This document shows positions 27,746-36,530 of a DNA stretch of 64,000 nt, in pieces. The DNA comes from Clostridium sp. CAG:678. GTDB taxonomy: Bacteria > Bacillota > Clostridia > Oscillospirales > Acutalibacteraceae. Location: assembly GCA_000431535.1 (NCBI GenBank), contig HF991804.1, positions 16,215 to 80,214 on the forward strand. The letters run 5' to 3'. The translations under genes and the position numbers were made by a program. Numbering within the stretch: position 1 is the stretch's first letter; each line of letters begins with the position of its first letter. Below the pieces are notes generated by a model. It had not been told where the DNA came from. It was given only the letters and a program-made list of their open reading frames with translations, and did no database searches.

Positions 27746-29611
27746 ATGGAATATTTTGCCGATCATTATGATGTTGCGGTCATCGGCGCAGGCCATGCCG
27801 GAATTGAGGCTGGGCTTGCCGCAGCAAGGCTCGGTTGCCGGACCGCTGTTTTTACAATTAATCTGGACTGGATAGGAAACATGCCCTGCAATCCCTCCAT
27901 AGGCGGCACATCAAAGGGTCACCTTGTGCGGGAGATTGACGCGCTCGGCGGCGAGATGGGCAAGGCGGCAGACCGGTATACTCTGCAAAGCCGTATGCTC
28001 AATTTAGGCAAAGGGCCGGCTGTTCATTCCCTGCGCGCGCAGATCGACCGGCGCGAGTATTCAAAAGGCATGAAACACACGCTGGAACTGCAGGAGAATC
28101 TGGATGTTCGTCAGGCGGAAATAGTTGATATTACTCAAAATGAGGACGGCACTTGGCGGCTTGTTACAAAACTTGAGGCGGTCTACATTGTCAAATGCGT
28201 TGTAATCGCCACGGGCACGTTCCTCGGCGGGCGTGTTTACATCGGGGATGTATCTTATTCCAGCGGGCCGGACGGCATGTTCCCGGCAAACGAATTTTCC
28301 GCTGCGCTGTATAAACTGAATATACCGCTGCGCAGGTTTAAGACCGGCACACCGAGCCGCGTGAACCGGCGCAGTATTGATTTTTCTAAAACAGAGGTGC
28401 AGGAGGGCGACGACCATACCGTTGCGTTTAGTTTTGCAACGGCCGCGCCGCCGGAAAACAAGGTTTGCTGCTATATTACCTATACAAATCAGCAAACCAA
28501 GGACGTGATCCTTGCCAATCTGGACCGCTCCCCTCTTTACAGCGGCAAGATCGAGGGCAAAGGGCCAAGGTACTGCCCCAGTTTTGAAGATAAGGTGGTT
28601 CGCTTTTCCGATAAGGAACGCCATCAGCTGTTTATTGAGCCGTGCGGACTGGAAACGGAAGAAATGTACCTGCAGGGGCTTTCCTCATCTTTGCCGGAAG
28701 ACGTGCAGCTTGCGTTTATTCATACGATCCCCGGGCTGGAACATGCGCAGGTGATGCGCACGGCATACGCAATTGAGTATGACTGCGTGGATCCCACCGC
28801 GTTAAAGGCAAGCCTGGAATTCAACGAATATCCGGGTCTGTTCGGCGCAGGGCAGTTCAACGGCTCCAGCGGATATGAGGAGGCGGCGGCGCAGGGCCTT
28901 GTTGCAGGCATAAACGCGGCAAGAAAGGTTCAGGGCAAAGCGCCCGTTGTGCTTGACCGCGGCGGTTCCTATATCGGCACGCTGATTGATGATCTGGTTA
29001 CCAAAGGCTGTACAGATCCTTACAGAATGATGACGAGCCGCAGCGAGTACCGCCTTGTTCTGCGGCAGGATAACGCGGATCTGCGTCTTACGCCGCTCGG
29101 GCATGAGATCGGTTTGATCAGCGAAGAACGCTATGCTGCTTTTTTAAAGAAAAAAGAGCAGATCGCTGCTGAAATGCAGCGAATCGAGGAAACTTCCGTT
29201 CATGTTTCAGATGAACTTCAATCTATTTTAGAAAAATGTAATACAACCTCTTTAAAAAAAGGCTGCAAAATGATAGAATTATTAAAGAGGCCGCAGGTTA
29301 CATACAAAGATCTGGAAAGTATGGATACAGAAAGGCCCGATTATCCGCCCGAAGTGTTTGAGCAGGTGGAGATTTCGGTCAAATACGAGGGGTATATCGC
29401 CCGGCAGGAACAGCAGATCAGAGAGATGCGCCGCATAGAGCGCAAAAAGATCCCGGCGGATCTGGATTATACATCGCTGAAAGGACTGCGCCTGGAGGCT
29501 GTTGAAAAACTTTCCAAAATACGGCCTGAAAATCTTGGGCAGGCAAGCCGCATCAGCGGTGTGAATCCGGCGGATATTGCCGCGCTCAATATCATTCTGG
29601 AGGCTTTATGA
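27746..29611 (+). CDS. mnmG: tRNA uridine 5-carboxymethylaminomethyl modification enzyme MnmG (GidA)
   Basis: FAD-dependent partner of MnmE; 621 residues. The dinucleotide fold is VIGAGHAGIEAGLAAARLG. Family signatures include MPCNPSIGGTSKGHLVREID, GPAVHSLRAQ, RRFKTGTPSRVN and GSSGYEEAAAQG. The C-terminal helical domain with the LKGLRLEAVEKLSKIRPENL and GQASRISGVNPADIAALNI motifs is intact. Overlaps rsmG by 4 bases. Confidence 0.97.
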   Translation: MEYFADHYDVAVIGAGHAGIEAGLAAARLGCRTAVFTINLDWIGNMPCNPSIGGTSKGHLVREIDALGGEMGKAADRYTLQSRMLNLGKGPAVHSLRAQIDRREYSKGMKHTLELQENLDVRQAEIVDITQNEDGTWRLVTKLEAVYIVKCVVIATGTFLGGRVYIGDVSYSSGPDGMFPANEFSAALYKLNIPLRRFKTGTPSRVNRRSIDFSKTEVQEGDDHTVAFSFATAAPPENKVCCYITYTNQQTKDVILANLDRSPLYSGKIEGKGPRYCPSFEDKVVRFSDKERHQLFIEPCGLETEEMYLQGLSSSLPEDVQLAFIHTIPGLEHAQVMRTAYAIEYDCVDPTALKASLEFNEYPGLFGAGQFNGSSGYEEAAAQGLVAGINAARKVQGKAPVVLDRGGSYIGTLIDDLVTKGCTDPYRMMTSRSEYRLVLRQDNADLRLTPLGHEIGLISEERYAAFLKKKEQIAAEMQRIEETSVHVSDELQSILEKCNTTSLKKGCKMIELLKRPQVTYKDLESMDTERPDYPPEVFEQVEISVKYEGYIARQEQQIREMRRIERKKIPADLDYTSLKGLRLEAVEKLSKIRPENLGQASRISGVNPADIAALNIILEAL

Positions 29612-30309
29612 ACAGGGAAAGCGTAATCGGGTACGCAAAAGATATGGGGATCGAACTGGACTCTATGGCGCTGGAGCGCTTGGAGATTTTGGAACACAGG
29701 CTTTTGCGCTGGAACGAACACATCAATCTGACCGCCATCACAGACGAGGACGGGATCGCTGTTAAGCATTTCGCGGATTCCCTGACGGTGCTGACCGCGG
29801 CAGAGTTTGCCGGGGGTGCAAAAGTGGTGGATGTGGGCTGCGGCGCGGGCTTTCCCGGACTTCCCATGCTGATTGCAAGACCGGATCTTGATATCACTTT
29901 TCTTGATTCTGTTGGCAAAAAACTTGGATTCATCAAAGATGTGCTGAATGTGACGGGCCTTTTGGGGCAGACGCTGCATGCGCGCGCGGAAGAGATCGCC
30001 CATGACGCGGCGTACAGAGAGCAGTTTGATTTTGCCGTGAGCCGCGCTGTTGCGCCGCTTAACATCCTTGCCGAGTATGCGCTGCCGCTTGTAAAACCGG
30101 GCGGAACATTTATTGCCATGAAAGGCGCGGAGGATGAGGCGGAACTCGGCGGCCGCGCGATTCAGACGTTGGGTGGCAAAATTGAGCAAGTTGTTTATCT
30201 TGAACTGCCGAATAAAGACCCGCGCAACCTTGTTGTGATCAAAAAGTTATCGCAAACTTCGCCAAAATACCCCAGAAGAGCAAAAAAAATCACTTCAAAA
30301 CCGCTTTAA
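29608..30309 (+). CDS. rsmG: 16S rRNA (guanine-527 N7) methyltransferase
   Basis: SAM-dependent methyltransferase for G527 of 16S rRNA; 233 residues. It contains NLTAITDEDGIAVKHFADSL, the SAM-binding VVDVGCGAGFPGLPM, FLDSVGKKLGFIKDV and AVSRAVAPLNIL. ATGA overlap with mnmG indicates coupling. Family-typical length. Confidence 0.96.
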   Translation: MNRESVIGYAKDMGIELDSMALERLEILEHRLLRWNEHINLTAITDEDGIAVKHFADSLTVLTAAEFAGGAKVVDVGCGAGFPGLPMLIARPDLDITFLDSVGKKLGFIKDVLNVTGLLGQTLHARAEEIAHDAAYREQFDFAVSRAVAPLNILAEYALPLVKPGGTFIAMKGAEDEAELGGRAIQTLGGKIEQVVYLELPNKDPRNLVVIKKLSQTSPKYPRRAKKITSKPL

Positions 30310-30330
30310 AATCAGGAAAAAAGCAGAATT

Positions 30331-30369
30331 AGAAAGGATTTCCCCGATGAGAAATCCTTTTCTTTTTTT
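30331..30369 (+). terminator. Terminator after rsmG
   Basis: AAAGGATTTCC and a complementary GAAATCCTTT pair around CCGATGA; TTCTTTTTTT follows. Confidence 0.85.
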
Positions 30370-30440
30370 GCCGTTTGTGCTATAGTGTTTATCAGAGAGA
30401 GATAAGTGCTCTTTTCGAGGAGATATAAGGAGTGTGGCAA

Positions 30441-31268
30441 ATGCCCGAGGAAGTTCAAAGGATTGCAACGGAAAAACTGCTGCCCAACCCGTATCAGCCC
30501 CGAAAGCAATTTAAGAGCGAGGATCTTTTGAGCCTTGCGGAATCGATTAAGGAAAACGGCATTCTGCAGCCGTTGCTTGCGCGCAGAATCAACAACAGCG
30601 ATTATTATGAGATCATTGCCGGCGAACGCAGGCTACGGGCGGCTATTCTGGCGAATCTTGCAACCGTTCCCTGCCTGATCGTTGACTGTGATTACGAGGA
30701 ATCCGCTGTTTACTCTATTATAGAGAATATACAGCGCTCTGATCTGAGCTTTTTTGAAGAGGCGCAGGCGATCAGCCAAATGCAGAATCATTTTGGCATG
30801 ACGCAGGAACAGATTGCGAAACGGCTCGGCAAGAGCCAGAGCGCGCTCTCCAACAAATTAAGGCTTTTAAAGCTGCCTGCCGATGTGCGCTATTTTATAG
30901 AAAAAGAAGGGCTGACGGAACGGCACGCACGTGCCCTGCTGAAACTGGAAAGTGAAAAGCAGATGTGGACAGCCTTAAATCTGATCAAGGATAAGGGCTG
31001 GAACGTGCAGCAAACGGAGGAATATATCAACTCCGTAACCAACAAAGCGGTCAAGCCCCATAAAAATAACATTGTTAAAATCTTTAAAGACGTGCGTATC
31101 TTTGTAAACACCGTCAATAAAGCGATTAATACTATGAAAGAAGCGGGTATCCCCGCCGAATCTAATAAAACGGAAACGGACGATTATATTGAATTTTTCG
31201 TTCGTATCCCGAAAAATCCGCAGAAGAATAACCAGAAAAAGACATCTGCGGATATAAACACCGCTTAA
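30441..31268 (+). CDS. noc: Nucleoid occlusion protein Noc (ParB paralogue)
   Basis: A 275-residue ParB-family DNA-binding protein. N-terminal NPYQPRKQF and CTPase motif IIAGERRLRAAI; central IIENIQRSDLSFFEEAQAIS; helix-turn-helix MTQEQIAKRLGKSQSALSNK; then RHARALLKL. The position after rsmG is that of noc in Bacillus, where Noc binds its own sites and keeps division off the nucleoid. Start at ATG 30441 is chosen over GTG 30432 because AAGGAG overlaps the latter. The true ParB is at 32810, so two paralogues are present. Confidence 0.88.
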   Translation: MPEEVQRIATEKLLPNPYQPRKQFKSEDLLSLAESIKENGILQPLLARRINNSDYYEIIAGERRLRAAILANLATVPCLIVDCDYEESAVYSIIENIQRSDLSFFEEAQAISQMQNHFGMTQEQIAKRLGKSQSALSNKLRLLKLPADVRYFIEKEGLTERHARALLKLESEKQMWTALNLIKDKGWNVQQTEEYINSVTNKAVKPHKNNIVKIFKDVRIFVNTVNKAINTMKEAGIPAESNKTETDDYIEFFVRIPKNPQKNNQKKTSADINTA

Positions 31269-31310
31269 AACGGGAAACCGTTTTAACATATTCTCCTCTT
31301 TTCATCACGT

Positions 31311-31352
31311 GGAATGGCCTGCCGGTAACGGCGGGCCATTCTGCGTTTTATT
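31311..31352 (+). terminator. Terminator after noc
   Basis: A 13-bp stem, GAATGGCCTGCCG/CGGCGGGCCATTC (one G-T pair), with a GTAA loop and a T-rich tail (TGCGTTTTATTCTG). A smaller inverted repeat (AAACGG/CCGTTT) precedes it at 31268-31285. Confidence 0.75.
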
Positions 31353-31394
31353 CTGTTTAAATATATTCCCGGCAGATCGCAGATATTCCTCTTG

Positions 31395-31410
31395 TGTTTC
31401 ACGTGAAACA
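31395..31410. promoter_or_regulatory. parS: parS centromere site 1 (perfect palindrome)
   Basis: TGTTTCACGTGAAACA, a perfect 16-bp palindrome that matches the Bacillus-type parS consensus exactly. It is the binding and loading site for ParB. It lies in the 741-base gap between noc and parA, where I see no gene. Confidence 0.95.
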
Positions 31411-31762
31411 AGCCTACTATATCTTGATTTTCCATGAAACATTGTTTGCATTTTGAAATTGTTAAAAACTATGTTCAAAATGTTTAAAATATACGCTTAT
31501 TGTGCATATGCAACATTAAATGCACACATAATGCAATCCTGTTTTTCTATTTATTATTGTTTATGAGCACGCCACTCCTATTTGTGTGATTTTTTTAGAT
31601 GGAGTCGCGTTGCTTGAAAGATAATTCTTTTCAATATTACTTATTATGCTGTATTCGGCGCATAATAAAATAGATAAGTATCTTTATGCAAGCGTACCCT
31701 GTTTGTACTTGATAAAATGCGGATGAATATAAACTATTATAATTTTTTTAATCCAATAGCTT

Positions 31763-31778
31763 TGTTTCACATGAAACA
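31763..31778. promoter_or_regulatory. parS: parS centromere site 2
   Basis: TGTTTCACATGAAACA: one difference from the perfect site, in the central CACGTG. Confidence 0.85.
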
Positions 31779-31827
31779 AAACCCATACGGACCTGGCTGG
31801 CGATTCCGATAATGAACACGAGTATTG

Positions 31828-31843
31828 TGTTTCATGTGAAACA
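31828..31843. promoter_or_regulatory. parS: parS centromere site 3
   Basis: TGTTTCATGTGAAACA: one difference from the perfect site, the mirror of site 2. Confidence 0.85.
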
Positions 31844-31898
31844 TCTACATATTGTATTCCTGAGTCGGCAAGCCACAATTTTGAAAAAATAATTGGGC

Positions 31899-31914
31899 TG
31901 TTTCACGTGAAACT
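31899..31914. promoter_or_regulatory. parS: parS centromere site 4
   Basis: TGTTTCACGTGAAACT: only the last base differs from the perfect site. It ends 14 bases before the parA promoter -35, so ParB bound here could repress parA-parB. Confidence 0.9.
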
Positions 31915-31927
31915 TTGCGCACAAATA

Positions 31928-31956
31928 TTGATTGCGCGGCGGGGTTATAGTATAAT
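31928..31956 (+). promoter_or_regulatory. Promoter of parA-parB
   Basis: TTGATT (31928-31933) and TATAAT (31951-31956), 17-base spacer, immediately downstream of parS site 4. Confidence 0.75.
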
Positions 31957-32009
31957 ATTTCTGTAAATTCAGGCGTGTTCAAAGCCGTAACGGGAAGGCG
32001 TTATAAATT

Positions 32010-32771
32010 ATGGGTAAAACGATCGCAATATTTAACCAGAAAGGCGGCGTGGGCAAAACCACCACCTGCGTGAATCTTGCCGCCGCACTGGGCGCAAAAG
32101 GAAAAACAACTTTACTTGTGGATGTTGACCCGCAGGGCAACAGCACAAGCGGTGTCGGCGTTGATAAAACGGATATTGAATATTCAACTTATGATATTTT
32201 GATCAATAAGGTGCCCGCGCGCGCAATCATGCAGGAAACCGGCTTCAAAAACTTGTTTTTACTGCCCGCGAATATGAATCTTGCGGGCGCGGAACTGGAA
32301 CTTGCGGAAAGCGAGGATCGTTTCTATGCGCTGAAAAAGGCGATCTCACCGCTCAGCGTGGATTTCGATTTTATTATTATTGATTGCCCGCCGAGTTTGG
32401 GGCTGTTAAGTTTGAACGCGCTTACAGCAAGCGACACGCTGATCGTTCCCCTGCAGTGCGAGTATTACGCGCTGGAGGGTCTGAGCCAACTGCTCAGCAC
32501 GGTACGTACTGTAAAACAGCACTATAATGAACATCTGGAACTGGAAGGCGTTGTGTATACCATGTATGACAGCCGCCTGAAACTGAATCAGCAGGTTATA
32601 GAAGAGGTCAACAAATATTTTCCGAATAAGGCGTATAAGACGATGATTCCCAGAAGTGTAAAACTTGCAGAGGCGCCCAGTTACGGAAAACCGGTCATTT
32701 ACTATGAAAAATACTGCAAAGCGTCCTTCGCATATAAGCGCCTTGCAGAGGAGATCATAAAAAAACAATAG
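32010..32771 (+). CDS. parA: Chromosome partitioning ATPase ParA (Soj)
   Basis: Deviant-Walker ATPase for origin segregation and DnaA control; 253 residues. Walker A KGGVGKTT (11-18) with the signature Lys11, LLVDVDPQGNSTSG and FIIIDCPPSLGLLSLNALTA (Walker B). It is the short Soj type with no N-terminal helix-turn-helix. It sits 38 bases before parB, with parS sites upstream. Confidence 0.96.
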   Translation: MGKTIAIFNQKGGVGKTTTCVNLAAALGAKGKTTLLVDVDPQGNSTSGVGVDKTDIEYSTYDILINKVPARAIMQETGFKNLFLLPANMNLAGAELELAESEDRFYALKKAISPLSVDFDFIIIDCPPSLGLLSLNALTASDTLIVPLQCEYYALEGLSQLLSTVRTVKQHYNEHLELEGVVYTMYDSRLKLNQQVIEEVNKYFPNKAYKTMIPRSVKLAEAPSYGKPVIYYEKYCKASFAYKRLAEEIIKKQ

Positions 32772-32809
32772 AAACCAAGTTTACATAAACAGTAAAAAGG
32801 AGGGGCATT

Positions 32810-33658
32810 ATGGCAAAAAAAATGAGCGGCCTCGGCAAAGGGCTCGGTGCGCTTATGCTTGAAAATTCCACGCAGGAGATGCTTACGGAAAACGAACTCC
32901 CGATCAACGAGATCATCCCAAACCGGGATCAGCCGCGCAAAACCTTTGATGAGGCGGCTTTAGAGGAACTTGCCGAGAGCATAAAGCAGCACGGCGTATT
33001 GCAGCCTTTGCTGGTGCGCCCGATTCCGTCCGGCGGGTACCAGCTTGTTGCCGGAGAGCGCAGATGGCGCGCCTGCCGCATGGCAGGGCTGAACAAAGTT
33101 CCTGTTGTGATCAAGGAACTTACAGACACGGAAACAATGGAGATCGCCATCATAGAAAATTTGCAGCGTGAGGATCTGAACCCTATTGAAGAGGCGGAGG
33201 GGCTCCAGGCGCTGATCGATAAATGCGGCTATACGCAGGAGGAAGTTGCCGCAAGTGTAGGCAAATCCCGCCCGGCGATTGCAAACAGTCTGCGCCTTTT
33301 AAGGCTGCCGCAGGAAGTTAGGGATATGACCAAAAACGGCGAGATTTCCGCCGGTCACGCGCGCGCATTGCTGGCATTTGATAATGACGCCATGATGCTG
33401 GAGGCTGCGAAAAACATTGTTTCAAAGAAAATGACGGTGCGAGACGTGGAGCGCTTGGCAAAGATCAAGGAAACCAATGCGCCGCGCCGCCGCAGAACAC
33501 GCAGAAGAGACAGTTTTTATGACGAAGTGGAACTTTCGCTCAGCGAATCGCTCGGCAGAAAAGTAAAGGTATACACCGGCAGGGGCAGCGGCACGCTGGA
33601 GATCGAGTTTTACTCTCAGGAAGATCTGAAAACTCTTGCCAATAAACTCGGCGAATAA
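32810..33658 (+). CDS. parB: Chromosome partitioning protein ParB (Spo0J)
   Basis: CTP-dependent clamp that loads at parS; 282 residues. The N terminus (KMSGLGKGLGALM) resembles the ParA-stimulating peptide. CTPase motifs LVAGERRWRACRMAG and IIENLQREDLNPIEEAEG, helix-turn-helix YTQEEVAASVGKSRPAIANS and SAGHARALLAF follow. The C-terminal dimerisation region comes after a basic Arg-rich patch (APRRRRTRRRDS). The ribosome site AAGGAGG is strong. Confidence 0.96.
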   Translation: MAKKMSGLGKGLGALMLENSTQEMLTENELPINEIIPNRDQPRKTFDEAALEELAESIKQHGVLQPLLVRPIPSGGYQLVAGERRWRACRMAGLNKVPVVIKELTDTETMEIAIIENLQREDLNPIEEAEGLQALIDKCGYTQEEVAASVGKSRPAIANSLRLLRLPQEVRDMTKNGEISAGHARALLAFDNDAMMLEAAKNIVSKKMTVRDVERLAKIKETNAPRRRRTRRRDSFYDEVELSLSESLGRKVKVYTGRGSGTLEIEFYSQEDLKTLANKLGE

Positions 33659-33682
33659 CGCTTAAAGAAAGGATTTAATAAA

Positions 33683-34969
33683 ATGCTGGATATTAGATTT
33701 GTACGTGAAAATCCCGATATTGTAAAGGAAAATATCAAAAAGAAGTTTCAGGATGAAAAACTGCCCCTTGTAGATGAAGTGATCGCGCTGGACGAAGAAA
33801 AAAGAAGCGTGCAGAAAAAGGCGGATGAACTGCGCGCCAACCGAAACAAACTTTCCAAAGAGATCGGCAACCTCATGGCGCAGGGTAAAAAGGAAGAGGG
33901 TATGGCGCTGCGCGAGCAGGTCAAAGCGCAGGCGGACGAACTGGAGGAGCTCTCCAAAAAAGAGGGTGAACTTTCCGAAAAAGTGACGAAGATCATGATG
34001 GTTATCCCGAATATCATTGATCCGTCCGTTCCGATCGGCAGGGATGACAGTGAAAATGTGGAACTGGAGAAGTTTGGCGAGCCGGTTGTGCCCGATTATG
34101 AGATCCCGTATCATACGCAGATCATGGAGCGCTTTAACGGCATAGATCTGGACGCCGCAGGCAGGGTTGCAGGCAACGGATTTTATTATCTGATGGGCGA
34201 TATTGCGCGCCTGCATTCCGCTGTGCTCTCTTATGCGCGTGATTTTATGATCAACAAAGGCTTTACCTATTGCATTCCGCCCTATATGATCCGTTCCGCG
34301 GTTGTAAACGGCGTTATGAGCTTTGCGGAGATGGATGCAATGATGTATAAGATCGAGGGAGAGGATCTTTACCTGATCGGCACTTCGGAGCATTCTATGA
34401 TCGGTAAATTTATAGATACCATTACGCCGGAGAGCCAGATGCCGCAAACGCTGACCTCCTATTCCCCCTGTTTCAGAAAAGAAAAGGGCGCCCACGGCAT
34501 TGAGGAGCGCGGCGTTTACAGAATCCACCAGTTTGAAAAGCAGGAGATGATCGTTGTCTGCAAGCCGGAGGAGTCCAAAATGTGGTTTGACCGGCTTTGG
34601 TCTTACACCGTTGAACTGTTCCGCTCGCTTGATATTCCCGTGCGCACGCTGGAATGCTGCTCAGGCGACCTTGCGGATCTGAAAGTGAAGTCCATAGACG
34701 TTGAGGCGTGGTCCCCAAGGCAGAAAAAGTATTTTGAGGTGGGTTCCTGCTCGAATCTGACAGACGCGCAGGCACGCCGCCTGAAGATCAGAATCAAAGG
34801 CGAAAACGGCACGTATCTTGCCCATACGCTCAACAATACCGTGGTTGCGCCGCCCAGAATGCTGATCGCGTTTCTGGAAAACAATCTGCAGGCGGACGGC
34901 AGCGTTCTGATTCCCAAGGCACTTCAGCCGTATATGGGCGGCACGGAAAAATTGGTCCCAAAACAGTAA
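33683..34969 (+). CDS. serS: Seryl-tRNA synthetase
   Basis: Class II synthetase for tRNA-Ser; 428 residues. The N-terminal coiled-coil arm (about 30-110) with alternating Lys/Glu binds tRNA. Catalytic motifs are SPCFRKEKGAHGIEERGVYR (motif 2) and NTVVAPPRMLIAFLEN (motif 3). Signature VGSCSNLTDAQARRL (commonly E-x-SSCSN) is present. It lies 24 bases after parB and is followed by a strong terminator. Confidence 0.96.
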   Translation: MLDIRFVRENPDIVKENIKKKFQDEKLPLVDEVIALDEEKRSVQKKADELRANRNKLSKEIGNLMAQGKKEEGMALREQVKAQADELEELSKKEGELSEKVTKIMMVIPNIIDPSVPIGRDDSENVELEKFGEPVVPDYEIPYHTQIMERFNGIDLDAAGRVAGNGFYYLMGDIARLHSAVLSYARDFMINKGFTYCIPPYMIRSAVVNGVMSFAEMDAMMYKIEGEDLYLIGTSEHSMIGKFIDTITPESQMPQTLTSYSPCFRKEKGAHGIEERGVYRIHQFEKQEMIVVCKPEESKMWFDRLWSYTVELFRSLDIPVRTLECCSGDLADLKVKSIDVEAWSPRQKKYFEVGSCSNLTDAQARRLKIRIKGENGTYLAHTLNNTVVAPPRMLIAFLENNLQADGSVLIPKALQPYMGGTEKLVPKQ

Positions 34970-34983
34970 ATTAATACGCACAC

Positions 34984-35018
34984 AAAAAAACAGGAGCCGT
35001 TAAAGGCTCCTGTTTTTT
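34984..35018. terminator. Bidirectional terminator between serS and the ABC operon
   Basis: AAAAAACAGGAGCC pairs with GGCTCCTGTTTTTT around GTTAAA. Runs of A and T on both sides let it act for the convergent transcripts. Confidence 0.92.
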
Positions 35019-35029
35019 GTTTTTCATAC

Positions 35030-35695
35030 TCAGCGGATATTGGTGCGCAGCCTTTTTTCCGCCAAACGCCCGGCAGCGCAGAGAAGAATGCCGGCTGCAA
35101 ACAGCGGCAGGCACAGCTTTACAGCCGTTTCCCCGTCTATAAGGGTTTGCGACATATAAAACGGGAATACGATCTCGTGCGATCTGCATATAGCAGACGC
35201 CAAGGTGTAAAGGATCAGCAGAAAAAGGGAAACGGAGGTGAGTTTTGTAACGACGCAGGCAAAATACGCTATGCCGAAATAAAGCACGCAGGCGGAAAGG
35301 ATCCTTAAAAATTCAACGGCAAACGCCGGCAGGATCACGGCGCATACAGCCGTGATGGCAGAAACATTTGCCAGCATGATCAAAAACGGGGGCAAAATAT
35401 ACCGTAACAGGCTTTTCCGGCAGACGGTGAAGATCAGCTCACTGCCGTCTGCGTCAATCAGTCCCCACAAAATGAAGATGACCCACCAAACAGAAAAGAG
35501 CGGGAAAAAGATTTGGCTGATCAGCAGCAGGTCGGATAGGATGCTGTCGCTGTCCATCCTGCCGAATGCGCTGAGCAGGATCAGCCCGAGCGCCGCAAGA
35601 TCAATCGCAATCAGCGGCACAAAACGCATGATCCCGGTGCTTTTGATCAGCAGAATTGTGATCCCGCGGGGTTTTAAATGTTTTTTAGTGTGCAT
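35030..35695 (-). CDS. ABC transporter membrane protein (small permease subunit)
   Basis: A 221-residue integral membrane protein with about six hydrophobic helices (for example FVPLIAIDLAALGLILLSAF, ISQIFFPLFSVWWVIFILWG and LLFAAGILLCAAG-like end). No specific family motif is recognised; the role is taken from context. It is the last of three minus-strand genes (large permease, ATPase, this one) and its start overlaps the ATPase end by 22 bases, so translation is probably coupled. Confidence 0.7.
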   Translation of the reverse strand: MHTKKHLKPRGITILLIKSTGIMRFVPLIAIDLAALGLILLSAFGRMDSDSILSDLLLISQIFFPLFSVWWVIFILWGLIDADGSELIFTVCRKSLLRYILPPFLIMLANVSAITAVCAVILPAFAVEFLRILSACVLYFGIAYFACVVTKLTSVSLFLLILYTLASAICRSHEIVFPFYMSQTLIDGETAVKLCLPLFAAGILLCAAGRLAEKRLRTNIR

Positions 35696-36528
35696 ATATA
35701 TCCGTCCTCCACACCGGGTTCGGTTTCCTTTATGGAGCCGCCGTTCTGCGCAACGCCGGAAAGGATCCGGATCATCTTTTTTCCGTTTCGGTCTATTCTG
35801 TGCTGAACAGAAAACGGTTCTTTCAAAAGATTTTCGTCCGTTTCTTCCAGTTCATATACTTTTCCGCGCGCGCATGCCTGTATTTCGGCGCAGGTGCCGG
35901 CGTTTACGATTTTTCCCTCGTTCATAATCAGCACCTGATCGCAAAGCGCCTCCACATCTTCCACAATGTGGGTGGAGATCAGGATCGTGTGCGCGTCCTC
36001 CAGGGAGGCAATAATGTTTTTAAAGCGTATACGCTCCTCCGGATCCAAACCGGAGGTGGGTTCGTCAAGCAGGATCACGGGCGGGCTCCCCAGCACTGCC
36101 TGCGCAATACCAAGCCGGCGCACCATGCCGCCCGAAAGCGTTTTTACCCGGTCATCAAGCCGGTCGCTCAGGTTTACAAGTGCAACGCACCGCTCCACTT
36201 CCGCTTGGATGTTTTCTTTTTTGATCTCTTTTAAAAGCGCCAGCGTTTCCAGCATCTCCCGCACGGTGAGTTCCTTGAAAAGCCCGAATTTCTGCGGCAG
36301 ATAGCCGATGTTGTTTTTATAGCCGGGGTCTTTTTGGGTCTCGTTTCCGTTAAACAGGATCTTTCCGCCGGAAAGGGGATAAAGCTCCGTTATGCAGCGC
36401 AGCAAAGTGGTCTTGCCTGCGCCGTTTGGGCCAAGCAGACCGTATACGCCTTTTCCAAAAGCATAGCTGATGCCTTTCAGAATTTCTTTTTTACCGAATT
36501 TTTTGGTGATCTCTTTCAGTTCCAGCAT
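35674..36528 (-). CDS. ABC transporter ATP-binding protein
   Basis: A 284-residue nucleotide-binding subunit of a CcmA/NatA-like exporter. Walker A is LLGPNGAGKTTLLRC, Q-loop GYLPQKFGLF, signature LSGGMVRRLGIAQAVLG, Walker B VILLDEPTSGLDPEER and the switch His in ILISTHIVEDVEAL. The C-terminal 60 residues are an extra regulatory-like region. It begins 2 bases after the stop of the large permease gene. Confidence 0.93.
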   Translation of the reverse strand: MLELKEITKKFGKKEILKGISYAFGKGVYGLLGPNGAGKTTLLRCITELYPLSGGKILFNGNETQKDPGYKNNIGYLPQKFGLFKELTVREMLETLALLKEIKKENIQAEVERCVALVNLSDRLDDRVKTLSGGMVRRLGIAQAVLGSPPVILLDEPTSGLDPEERIRFKNIIASLEDAHTILISTHIVEDVEALCDQVLIMNEGKIVNAGTCAEIQACARGKVYELEETDENLLKEPFSVQHRIDRNGKKMIRILSGVAQNGGSIKETEPGVEDGYICTLKNI

Positions 36529-36530
36529 GT

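Noticed and set aside
31684-31878. 64-codon minus-strand frame in the noc-parA gap
   Set aside because: It spans two parS sites, has no ribosome site and reads out the palindromes as protein.
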